Under the pieces are notes generated by a model that was given only the letters and a program-made list of their open reading frames with translations, had not been told where the DNA came from and did not search any database. Positions 35,301 through 45,975 of a stretch of 64,000 nt of DNA are shown one piece after another. This stretch comes from Symbiodinium kawagutii. Its lineage: Eukaryota; Sar; Dinophyceae; Suessiales; Symbiodiniaceae. Position numbers and translations under genes: made by a program. The number at the start of each line of letters is the position of its first letter. Position 1 is the first letter of the stretch. The DNA lies in the NCBI GenBank assembly GCA_009767595.1, contig VSDK01007199.1, forward strand, positions 290,306-354,305, read 5' to 3'.

Positions 35301-36596
35301 GCCCCAACTCCACCCCAAGGTCAAGATGTGATGATGGATGGCTGGGAGGTTGTTGGGGACAGTGGGGACATTGGCCCTGCCGGCGCTTCGGTGGTCTCTG
35401 CTGCTGATCGCAGCAGAATCGCCGATGGCAGCGGAGGTGCTGATGACAGCCGAGCTGCCAGGCGGAGAACAAGGAGGCCAAAGCTTACGATCAAGGAGAG
35501 GGCAGCAAATGGTGCCACCAAAATCGGTGAATGGGTTCTCAAGAAGGTCATTTGCCCTCACCAGCCCAAAGGTTCTATTGATCTTTGGGTGCCGGCGCGT
35601 GGCCCGATGAAGGAGAACTCCGCGAAAGCCATGTCAGATGCAGTGAAGAAGTTCCGGAAAGGGCGCCATCACCCTGTGTACTTCTTCAGGCTTCTTGGCT
35701 ATCTTATCCCTCAAGATTGTTGGGAATGGGGTTGGGTTGGGGTTGAGTTACCCTTACCGTTCGCGGCCTGTAGGACAACAGTTGTGCTTTCAACACTTGA
35801 ACTGAATGGATTTGATTTTGTTCCACTGACTTATACACTTTCCACTGACCTAATACACTCAGACCGACCGACCGACCTTATAATTACTGACAATTAACAA
35901 TGAGCTTTCATTAGCATTAACATTGATGACGTGCGAAAGAGACACATTGAAACTAAGGTATTTGAAGACAGAGATGCGGCGTCAAGGGTGGAAGATCTTG
36001 GAGACAGATGACATGCCGGGACTAGGTCTCAAGAAGATGCTGGCGGCAGAGTATGGTGTCCTTGATCATCCTTTGACCTCCCCAACGAATCGCCGCCTAA
36101 GACAGTCGACATTCATTTCAGGGCTTCGCGACTCCGACTGAGTAATTGGATTGCCTGCAAGATGGAAGGAAATTAAGCGGGAAAAAATAATTTGTGTTGC
36201 GTTGGGGATGGGCCGTTGTGGACAGTGGACAATGAATTGTATTCTTGGATATTCCTAGCCTGATGCTTTATTGACATATCACATTGTTGTTCGGTTGGTG
36301 TTAGGGGGCTGGCGGGCCGGCGGGCCAGTGACCAGTGACCAGTCAAGTCACCATTGCCACTGCCATTGCCATGAGAGCCATGAGTTACAGTTGGCTTCTT
36401 AACAAAACTATTTCAATTCAGTTTGAGCTTTGGGGAACTTTCTCATGCTTCCTCCGTTCAAGCTTCTTGGCTGCAGGCTGCCAGCGAGAATCCCGCTGCC
36501 GCTGCGCCTGCACCTGCGCCTGCAGAAGTCGATGAGATTATCGACCATGACATGTCTGCTAAAGACATTGCCCGCCTTCTTGAGGACTTGGGATGA
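28576..36596 (+). CDS. Gene A: large dinoflagellate-type multi-exon protein, possible RNase H-like fold
   Basis: At least 12 exons, roughly 1500 residues; the 5' end may be missing. Exons: 28576-29344, 29537-~29640, 29796-~30420, 30798-~31000, 31252-31410, 31730-31824, ~32078-32220, 33022-~34195, ~34500-34650, 34943-~35730, 35958-~36135, 36477-36596 (stop). Exon 1 has FVWLSADASPQG, LGSGRATAAAKFEALTHSV, ISFCSDFGAESNI and IPGVKHMFDNVHKELVQSL; exon 4 has SSYWDVLPWRLCGL and RRFLDP. I recall similar architectures in many dinoflagellate proteins, with no named function. The spaced D..D..H/D residues are compatible with an RNase H-type nuclease or transposase, which is inference only. Intron 29345-29536 is GA-AG, inferred from frame. 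It lies upstream of the methyltransferase on the same strand. Confidence 0.65.
29796..30420 (+). CDS. Gene A exon with Cys/His cluster
   Basis: After GAATAG reads FWRHLTPISEEKCFAKDGPF, later SPLFWKYCHFLNNVAGAVD, then YCEGCDCHEH and CPLKGRRSPELATGAFKKF. The C-x2-C-x-C-H-x-H group could bind metal. Donor near 30420 is not fixed. Confidence 0.65.
30478..30560. repeat. TA microsatellite in gene A intron
   Basis: Repeated ATATATAT blocks. Confidence 0.85.
33022..34195 (+). CDS. Gene A long exon
   Basis: Acceptor TTCTGAG, phase 0. Starts VPTRVLTDREQKQLLYRRQL; contains FYSLPLDLFKSLPIKQLSLA, VFKVSDKNPHRKKRPLSSVD, KPTALELFLALRAKGWTWET and YYWAAFMLARESRWDELQTL. About 390 codons, the longest open exon in the window. 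The C-terminal end of the exon is uncertain because the frame stays open to 34260. Confidence 0.65.
34943..35730 (+). CDS. Gene A exon with three internal repeats
   Basis: Acceptor CATTCAG. Three related segments: VDFERETFDRLLREA, VEIDGERFNRVLPGDAP and IEVAGERYARMPHEDAP, spaced about 30-40 residues. They are followed by a Pro/Arg-rich linker (ARRRTRRPKLTIKERAAN), then KGRHHPVYFFRLLGYLIPQD. The next exon (35958 on) continues YLKTEMRRQGWKILETDDMP and KKMLAAEYGVLDHPL. Confidence 0.6.
36477..36596 (+). CDS. Gene A terminal exon
   Basis: After GGCTGCAG: 39 codons, AASENPAAAAPAPAPAEVDE, then HDMSAKDIARLLEDLG and TGA. Ala/Pro linker ending in an acidic helix. Confidence 0.6.
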   Translation, partial: AASENPAAAAPAPAPAEVDEIIDHDMSAKDIARLLEDLG

Positions 36597-37218
36597 TTGA
36601 GTAAGGGGACTGGTGAACAGTGGCTGTGGTGGCTTGGTGGTGCTGTGGTGTTATGTTGGCATCAAAGGGGTGTATGTGTGCCAGTTGGTTTCTGTTGCTT
36701 CCCTTTTCAAAGCCTGGAACTTGGTTAGACGGTTAGATGTGATGTAGATTAGACCGACTCAGACTCTCTTCTCTTTTTTTTCTCTCTCTCTCTCTCTCTC
36801 AGAGCTCAAATGATACAATGATTGGATTTATTGATTCAGAACTCAGCTGAACACCATGTATAAATCATGAACCATGAATCTTGAAATGGAATTCAAATGA
36901 CAAAATGAAAATCATATGTCAATGAAACACAATTATTAAAACATATTTTGTTTGAGACCAAGTAAAGAAAACATTCTCGATTCGCTTAAGCGAAGGGCAC
37001 GGAAGTAATTCTGATGTTTTGGTTTGTTGCATTCTCTTTCTGAGCCGGAGTTAAAATCAGAGGAGACCGGCACTGACTGGGCTGACTGGTCCGACTGGTG
37101 ACTGGGTGACTGATTGGCCTGGTCCTACATTGTTCCTAGTTCCTAGTTCCTAACAGGGCACAATCAACCACATACTTTTTAACTATATTCTTCATCTGGA
37201 TTGCTGTCCCCCTTTCAG
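36597..37218. other. Intergenic, no gene seen
   Basis: Contains a (TC)n tract near 36780-36800 and AT-rich sequence. Confidence 0.4.
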
Positions 37219-37344
37219 AACAGCATGACAAAGCAGTGAGCTACATTGGATGCGCCGGTCACCAGGACCAGCCTGAAGTCATTGTTTCGGAGGACGTTTC
37301 TTGGGCAGTCATTCGCGTGGAGGGAAACCGTGAGATGGGATGTA
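37219..37344 (+). CDS. Isolated exon, plus strand
   Basis: After CCTTTCAG reads QHDKAVSYIGCAGHQDQPEV then IVSEDVSWAVIRVEGNREMG. A polypyrimidine tract supports the acceptor. It follows the gene A stop by 620 bp, so it may be an alternative 3' exon or the remains of another gene. Confidence 0.45.
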
Positions 37345-38010
37345 TGGGTGGTCACCAAATCAGTTTGGCTGTTTGATTGTTTGATTGAATGAGGAATATG
37401 TTTTCATTCTGATGTAAATATGTTGAATGGTATGCACCCTGGATAAGTATACTTATTTCATTTTATTTCCAAAACAAAGGCGTGCGAAACATAAAAACAA
37501 ACTGGTATTCCATAACAATCTTCTAAACTATGATTGAGATTGACAATTCTGAGCGGTGGCTCAAAGTTCGGATTCGAGCCACTTCTGGTTTTCAGGCAGG
37601 GACGATTTGGAAGAGACCACATTCGTAGCAATGATGATATATTACAATTTGTGTTTCCATTGATTGGTATTTCCTGGTAACACCAAAAACATGTTAACTG
37701 GTGATTTAATCAATCACGGATCAGTGATCAGATATGGGTGATAATCCCTTAAACACTATACATTCCCCATCGCAACGGCGCCAGGACAAGACTTTGTGAC
37801 ATATGTTTCAAATTGTGGAATTCGTGGAAAAATCGTCCAACCTGGCGACTATCCTTCAGATACGAGTGAAGATTGATGAGCCTTGATAAATATTGCGTGA
37901 ACAAAAAAAAACAGCTGGTGAATACTTCAATAAATACTTGGTGAAAAAGTATTTGATGATTTTTCAAAAATTGGTGAATACCCAAATCAAATCAATGTGA
38001 ATTTTACAAT

Positions 38011-39730
38011 ACTTGGTGAATACTTGGTGAAATTTCCAAAACTTGGTGAGTACTTGGTGAAATTTCCAAAACTGGGTGAATACGTGGTGACATTTCCAAT
38101 GCTTGGTGAATATTTGGTGAAATTTCCAAAACTTGGTGAATACTTGGTGAAGTTTCAATACTTGGTGAATACTTGGTGAAATTTTCAATACTTGGTCGAT
38201 ACTTGGTGCAAGTTCCAATACTTGGTGAATACTTGGTGAAGTTCCAATACTTGGTGAATACTTGGTGAAATTTCCCATACTTGGTCGATACTTGGTGAAA
38301 GTTCCAATACTTGGTGAATACTTGGTGAAAGTTCCAATACTTGGTGAATACTTGGTGAAATTTCCAAAACTTGGTGAATACTTGGTGAAGTTCCAATACT
38401 TGGTGAATACTTGGTGGAATTTCCAATACTTGGTGGATACTTGGTGAAATTTCCAAAACTTGGTGAATACTTGGTGAAGTCCTAATACTTGGTGAATACT
38501 TGGTGACATTTCCAATACTTGGTGAATACTTGGTGAAATTTCCAAAACTTGGTGAATACTTGGTGAAATCCTAATACTTGGTGAATACTTGGTGAAATTT
38601 CCAATACTTGGTGAATACTTGGTGAAAATTGCAAAACTTTGTGAATATTTGGTGAAATCCTAATACTTGGTGAATACTTGGTGAAATTTCCAATACTTGG
38701 TGAATACTTGGTGAAATTTCCAAAACTTGGTGAATACTTGGTGAAATCCTAATACTTGGTGAATACTTGGTGAAAATGTCTAAAACTTGGTGAAATCTCT
38801 AATACTTGGTGAATACTTGGTGAAATCACCAAGTATTAGAACAAACGCAAAAATACAATCCAAAGAAGCGTTTTGTCCCTCCAAATTGAACCAAAAGAAG
38901 CGTTTTGATGGTGAATTTGGTGAAAAAGAAGCGTTTTGATGGTGAATTTGAGACACAAATGGTGAAAGCCTAATACTTGGTGAATACTTGGTGAAATTTC
39001 CAATACTTGGTGAATACTTGGTGAAATCCTAATACTTGGTGAATACTTGGTGAACTTTCCAATACTTGGTGAATACTTGGTGAAATCCGAATACTTGGTG
39101 AATACTTGGTGAAATTTCCAATGCTTGGTGAATACTTGGTGAAATTTTCAATACTTGGTGAATACTTGGTGAAATCCGAATACTTGGTGAATACTTGGTG
39201 AAATTTCCAATACTTGGTGAATACTTGGTGAAATCCGAATACTTGGTGAATACTTGGTGAAATTTCCAATACTTGGTGAATACTTGGTGAAATTTCCAAT
39301 ACTTGGTGAATACTTGGTGAAATTTCCAAAACTTGGTGACTACTTGGTGAAGTTTCAATACTTGGTGAATACTTGGTGAATACATGGTGAAGTTCCAATA
39401 CTTGGTGAATACTTGGTGAAGTTTTCAAAACTTGGTGAATACTTGGTGAAATCCTAATACTTGGTGAATACTTGGTGAAATTTCCAAAACTTGGTGACTA
39501 CTCGGTGAAGTTTTCAAAACTTGGTGAATACTTGGTGAAATCCTAATACTTGGTGAATACTTGGTGAAATTTCCAAAACTTGGTGAATACTTGGTGAAAT
39601 CTCTAATACTTGGTGAATACTTGGTGACATTTCCAATACTTGGTGAATACTTGGTGAAATTTCCAATACTTGGTGAATACTTGGTGAAATTTCCAATACT
39701 TGGTGAAATTTCCAACACTTAGTGAGTAGT
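38011..39730. repeat. 30-bp minisatellite array, two blocks
   Basis: Unit ACTTGGTGAATACTTGGTGA followed by AATTTCCAAT or variants (AATCCTAAT, AGTTCCAAT, AATCCGAAT). Itself built from the 11-mer ACTTGGTGAAT. About 50-55 copies in 38011-38841 and 38969-39716, split by a different segment (38842-38968) with repeated AAGAAGCGTTTTG. Every frame is open on the minus strand (PSIHQVLEIS-type peptides) and is judged not a gene. Confidence 0.97.
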
Positions 39731-39904
39731 TGGTGGGACTTAAACAAATGGGAAACAGCTAGGTGAATGTGGCACCACCACTTCGCCACTTTAGTTGACA
39801 TGTTCTTAGGCCATAGCATATACCGCCACGACCTCCCACACACCGTTGATATGATATGGATTGCTGCAGAAGTTTTGGTTGGTTCATGGAAGAATTACGG
39901 TCAA

Positions 39905-40100
39905 CTCCACCGCACTCAGGCAGCGCATGTTCCAGCTTCGAGTTCTCGGCCTGAACGGGCCAAGCCAGAAGCGCCACGTGCAGCTGCATCTCAGCACACA
40001 CCACAGGCTCTGAGGACACTGGTACCGGGGAAAGGATCTCTGCGTGGTGTTTACCTCAAGCGAGTTGCCCAATCAAGCCTGTACCAAGGCTTTTATCCAG
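39905..40100 (+). CDS. Possible exon, plus strand
   Basis: Reads AAHVPASSSRPERAKPEAPR then AAASQHTPQALRTLVPGKGS. Low-complexity but GC-rich; boundaries not fixed. Confidence 0.3.
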
Positions 40101-40356
40101 GTGTCTCGTCACATGTCTTTTGGATTGAACATGTGTGCATTTTTTAATCGCATACATATATACATATAGGTATTGAGATCGATGAACGAACACGACACCC
40201 ATGGCCATGGCTACGCCAATTCCCCAAAGATTATTACCTTATGACTTACGCTTCAGACTTTCATTATCCAGGAAACCATGTCAAGCGGTCCAATGTTGTG
40301 ATATGATATGTATGTTACCTCAATGTCACTTGCTTGCTTCATTGCTTCATTCTAAG

Positions 40357-40547
40357 GTTCACGTGGCGACAAGTCGTCATCTGCGTCAACCTGGAAGGGA
40401 GCACGTACCCAGCGCACCGAGCTGGATGCGCTCCGTAATGTGTTGACTTTCCTATGGTCTGCCCACAAAGTGCGCAACCCAGCGCACAGCGATCAACAAC
40501 CGAGCTTTGGCTGCGCATATGAATATGCCTGTTTTTGCATACAACAA
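40357..40547 (+). CDS. Exon, plus strand
   Basis: Acceptor TTCTAAG, donor GTAATC, 63 codons: SRGDKSSSASTWKGARTQRT, then ELDALRNVLTFLWSAHKVRN. Exit phase 0. Might be 5' to the next small exon or to the methyltransferase. Confidence 0.4.
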
Positions 40548-40855
40548 GTAATCCTGATGATGGTTGTATCTCCGCACTCTTGGCTGCACCAAATGCTCTA
40601 CCTGAGCTATTTCAATTTGGGAACCAGTAATCAATATTTTACCAACCGCCATCAACCATGCATTGTCAGGGAACCACCATCACTATATCACTAAACCACC
40701 TCCTTGTGCTACGTGTGTTTTATCGATTCGTCGTTCATATCATGGCTTCCCTTCACTTATCAAGAAGTGCTCAACATCAACCCTTCCAATCATGATGTAT
40801 CAATGATGTATGGACGACCAACCATACCAGCGGGTGTCCAGTCAGCTGAACGACC

Positions 40856-40993
40856 ATGAGGCCTACTCCAAACGAAATTGCGGATGCATTGCAGAGTTTC
40901 CAAAACAGCACGGATGCGGACGTGCACGAGGCCAGTGGCAGTGGCTGTGGCAATGGCCACGGCAGGAAACGCAAAAACACCGCGCCGCCGTAA
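40856..40993 (+). CDS. Short exon or 45-codon ORF with basic tail
   Basis: ATG-initiated: MRPTPNEIADALQSFQNSTD then ADVHEASGSG and GRKRKNTAPP. A GTAAAG donor sits at the end (40990), so it is more likely a first exon than a complete gene. A second frame in the same place (VSSQLNDHEAYSKRN) is also open. Confidence 0.4.
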   Translation: MRPTPNEIADALQSFQNSTDADVHEASGSGCGNGHGRKRKNTAPP

Positions 40994-41642
40994 AGAAGAA
41001 AAGGGTCAGCAATGTCCGAACTCACTGAATCTTCAAGTGGTTTGAATTCCAACTGAATCAAACAAAATGGAAACTATATCACCCCATATAGGCTCTACAG
41101 GTCAGCTTTGATCCACTTTGCAGTGAGCCACACCCAGTGATATCGTTTTTGTTGAGCAGGATTGATGGTAGGAACTGATGTGCAGCTGAATCAGGAAGCA
41201 TCCGATCACACATCATCACTATGTCATGATGTTTCTTTCTTTGGGCATGCGAGCGATGTTGCAATGTGAACCACACATCACACATCGTCCATATGGTTGC
41301 AGGGTCAGGTCAGGTCAATGGCTACGGTAAATTTGATCTGGTTGAAGTTCGCCTCTTTGTGCCAACTTTATTTGGTTCAAGTTGGTTTTGCACAATGATT
41401 TCATGATGCATGCATGAACGGAACCATGATACACATGAAATCTCATTCATAGAATGTATAGGCGCTGGTTCGGGACCACATGCCTGAGATCAAACAAAAA
41501 AATCAACCATTAGAGAGTTCTCAGTGGTGACAGGCCGAACCCTTTGAAAAGAGGAACTATAATGGAACCCATATTGCTTGTAAATGTGGAATGCTTTTTA
41601 ATGAAATCAAGTTGGCATACATATCGCTACCCAGTTCTTGCC

Positions 41643-42590
41643 ATGGCACCAAGAAAACGACCTGCAGCAGCACGCGCACGACGTCGCCGGCCGGCGTCAG
41701 CAGTCGATGATGCTGGAACCAGTGGAGTAGAGACTTCAATGGCTGCAGCTGTGACAGAGAGTACAGAGAATGAAGATCCAGAAACCACACAGATGGAAAG
41801 CAACACTGAACCAGCCCCTGCAAAGAAACACAAGAGAAGAGCAAGAAAGAAACAAGAGACTGCAGACCAAGAGACGGCAGTGGAACAAGAGCAACAAGAG
41901 ATCCCAGAGGCTGCAAGCAGTTCAACACCTGCTGATGGTGTTGCTAGCAAGAGCAAGAGAAAATCACGAGTTCAGAAGACAGTTGGAAAGGCACAGGCAA
42001 AGGCAAAGGCAAAGGCAAAGGCAAACACCAAAAGACGAGCAAAAGCAAAGGCAAAACCGAAAAGTAAGAAGGCTGCAGAGGAAAACCCTTTCGACCTTCC
42101 ACCTGATCCGGATCAAGCAAGGGTCAGTGAGTTTTTCAACTCTGTGAAACATGAGGAGGCTGATCCACCAAATCAGAACCCTGAAGCACCTGTATCCTCA
42201 TCCTCAAGCGATTCATCATCGTCATCTTCAAGTCCAGATGTTTCCGGACGGTTGGGGGCCTTTGAGGAAGAAAGTGATGCGCTACCAGGGAGCCCTGTCA
42301 TGATCCAACCTGACCAGACCCGCTCACGTATTCCCTACCGACATGTTCAGCGGTTGAAGAAACATTGGGGCGAAAAGGTGGTGATGAATCTAGAGACACT
42401 TCTGCGGACAGCAACTGTGGTAAGTTTGTATTCCGGGCTTGGGGGTGCAGAAATAGCTTCAACACTGGTTGCAAACGCAGTGCAGAAAGTGCGAACCACT
42501 CCTACTACACCTGTGGACCCTCCGGAGCCTCGGTTCCTTCTAGCCTGTGACCACAACAATGATTGCCAAAAGATTCTTCGCTCCCACACA
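41643..42590 (+). CDS. Methyltransferase exon 1: basic tail plus motifs I-II
   Basis: ATG at 41643 follows a weak context; the frame is open further up to 41544, but MAPRKRP is the likely start. Acidic and Ser runs (SSSSSDSSSSSSSPD) separate the basic tail from motif I near residue 258. A canonical donor-like GTAAGT at 42420-42425 lies inside motif I. Confidence 0.75.
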
Positions 42591-45500
42591 GTCCCTCGAT
42601 GCTTCAACTAGCATTTTTGATTTTCAGCTCTCAACAATTTCATATGGATCCTGTAGATTTCCCAGGTGGTTGTCACTTGCCCCATACACAGTGTAGAGTG
42701 TGTAGGGATATGATCAGCATATTGAACACCACACGATGATACAAGATGCGAATGTCCTTTCCAACACGCACTCGCATCCTTGTCCTAGCAGTCCTTAGCC
42801 GAGGCAAAGCCTCGCTACATTGTGCCTAGCCTGGAAGACTTTCTCATGCCTGGTGCGCTGGGGAAGCTGAACGAGCGCATCGAATCTGAGAAGATGAACT
42901 GTGCATCCTTGGCTTCAATGGCAAAAAAAACCAAGGTTAAGGCAAAAAAGGGAGAAACCGAAGAGTCCAGGAAGAACAGACAGAAAGAAGCAACAGCTAC
43001 TGCGAAGAGGGCCAAACAACAACTTGCTGAGCTGTCCCAGAGATTGGTGATGGATCTAGTGGTGATGATCGAACAGGAACATTTGTTGAAACCGGCAATG
43101 TCATTGCACCCAACCTCAACACCTTCTGACCAGAGCACCGCTTCTGCGGACAATATGCAGGATGTAGTTCCCTAGCTTAATAGTATCCATTTTGTTTTTT
43201 TGAATAGTGGTTTGGCATCGGTGTCGGCATGGTTTAAAATCATCTAACGTGTGGTAGGTGAATGATCTTCCTGTGATAATGAATGATACTGTATCAACAA
43301 CAACAAGAACTATCAATCAATCTCACTTCGCTTCACTAACACGAGTCAAACAAACAGTCAACACCACATCATAAAAAAACACTACTAAGTTCTTTAACTT
43401 TTAAGATGGAACAACACCAACACACTCAACATCAATAGTCAACAATAGCCAAGAATACAGTGATGAAAGCACATCAGGCACATTATCACTGCATTGAAGT
43501 GAATTGAATTGACTTCTCTCACATGTAGCCACATCAGGATGATGATGATAAAGAATATTTCTTTTTTTTTAATTCAATCCGAATCATTTCATGGAGCTAG
43601 ATGCGCCCTTCAACTTGACCGCCTACTCAGGTTTCAATGTCCAGCATCACCGACAGCGAGTTTCTGATCCTGATCGCCGGAAGTACATGCACAGACTGGA
43701 CTGATGCGCAAACGGTTGTTGTTTCGAGTTTCGAGTTCCTTACCGGTTTCAAGATACCATGCTTTCACAGCGGCATACCCATTAAACATTGATGTACTAT
43801 TCAAATTTGTCAAAATCATCCTCTTTTGTATGCCAACCCTAACCCAGTAGACAAGTATCCTGACATTTCCATGTCCATGTCCAAGATCTTCGTTCCTTCA
43901 AGGAGTTCAATGGGAAACCAGCGTGGATTCCTGGGGAAAAGCCTATTGGCTTTTGTCATCCTATGCTGTCTCGTACGGCGATGGAAGCCGGTGCTATTTC
44001 TTCACGAATGTACCCGATTATTTCGTTGGAAGGTGTTCAAGGAAAATGATCTCTTGGACGGCTATGTATGCCACAGTACGATGGTCAACCCCACTGAATT
44101 CGGTTTTCCGATCAACCGTTCCAGAGCCTACAGTGCAATCGTACGGAAAGACTGGATGCTTGAGAAAGGTCTTGACCAACTTTTTCGTTTGCACATTAGT
44201 CCTGCCCTGGACGCCGGATGCTTCTTCAGCGCGACTGGAGACGAGGCGCGAAGAGGGAGTGGGGGCACGGGCGGGGGAGGGGAGGGGAGTCTGGGAGGGA
44301 AGTAAAGTGTAAAGTAAAGTTAAAGTATGTGAAAAGTCAGAACATGACAACATGACGTGACCATGACATGACACTGAACACTGGAAGAGGGAAGAGGTAT
44401 TACTAATTCCCTCAATTAGTTAATTGAGACTGAGATCATACATACACACACACACACGCGACAACACGATGCGCAAAACAGTAGACATGATCCATGTCCA
44501 CACTCTACTGTCTGTCAGACTCCATTTACTTCAAGCATGGCTGCATGTAGAAATCAGCGTTAAGAATTTAAAGGATTTCCTGGCGCTCAGGTTCTCCGGT
44601 TCTCCTTCACATTTGGTGTTTCCAAAGTCCTGGGTGTTTGCTGGGCGCTTGTCTTTGCCGCCCCCACCCGCTTCCCCCACGGATTTGTTCAATCATCATG
44701 CTAGGTTGTTAATGACAAACCCTAAGGCTATACCAATGAGAATTTGATTGAAAATGAAACAAATACAGATAAATGTTGAAACCCAATCATGCTGGTATGT
44801 TGCATCATGGTCAAAACCTGAAAGTGTTGACAGTACATGATTCACATCTCGAACTGCCCAGGTGGAGGAGTTGCGGCACCATTTGGCACTCAACGTGCCT
44901 CGCACAGGTTTATGACAGTCTGACCGGTGATGTTAGATATCTGGGGATACTTATGCGATTACTGAGAATTGCATTGATCAAGTAGCCTCTGATTTGATTC
45001 GAGAATGATTTGATTGGATTTGACATGATTTGATTTGATTTACATGCGAAGGTGCCACTGAGACTTCCAATTCTTTGATAGCTAATAGCTACCGAACCAT
45101 AAAATCACGAATGACAAACAGATCAAATCAAAGAAGNNNNNNNNNNGGGAAAGAGAAAATGAACATGATCATGAACTTAGGCCAAGAAATCCGTGCAGGC
45201 AGACTGGAAGGACTTGCTTCCAGTGGCTGCCCAGATGAACCTTCAAGCTGCTCTGAAATTGCCGCGCATGCAGAACCTCCTGCTTGCAGGGGCTGAAGTG
45301 GCGATCAACCTTGATCAAAACGTTGGCCACCAGGATTGCCGGGGTCGGATCCTATGAGCAATGTTGTTGTTGTTGTTTCTGCTCTTGTGTTTGTCGTTGT
45401 TGTTGTTGTTGCTGCTGCTGCTGCTGCTCGGTTTGTACATCGTACTGTTTCAATTGAGATCCACCAACCATTGGTATCGTACAATTCGACATTTTCAACG

Positions 45501-45757
45501 GATCAACTGATTGGACCTGATAAAACCTTGCATCGCCAGGAGCATTTTGGATCGGTGGCTCCTGTGCTGCTGGCTTCGACGACCCATCTTTGGGGGGTTG
45601 TCCGCGGACGGCCGTTTACGCCTACCGCCGCTTGGGGAGTATATTAGTTCGACTGGGATGCGGGTCCGGCAATCAGTCCACATTCGGTCATCAATCATGA
45701 GACTTGCTTCACATCTCTATATAACATTTACCAATTTTGGATGGACTTGGGTGAAGG

Positions 45758-45831
<74 letters not shown>

Positions 45832-45886
45832 GTTCAATGATGATGATGTTGTTATAACATTTACCAATTTTGGAGGTGGATGGTAG

Positions 45887-45975
<89 letters not shown>

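Noticed and set aside
37964-39843. Minus-strand frames of 100-190 codons with PSIHQVLEIS-like repeats
   Set aside because: The 30-bp unit is divisible by three and lacks stops in several frames; pure minisatellite translation.
41970-42150. Minus-strand Cys/Leu-rich ORF opposite the Lys/Ala tail
   Set aside because: Antisense shadow of the AKAKAK repeat of the methyltransferase.
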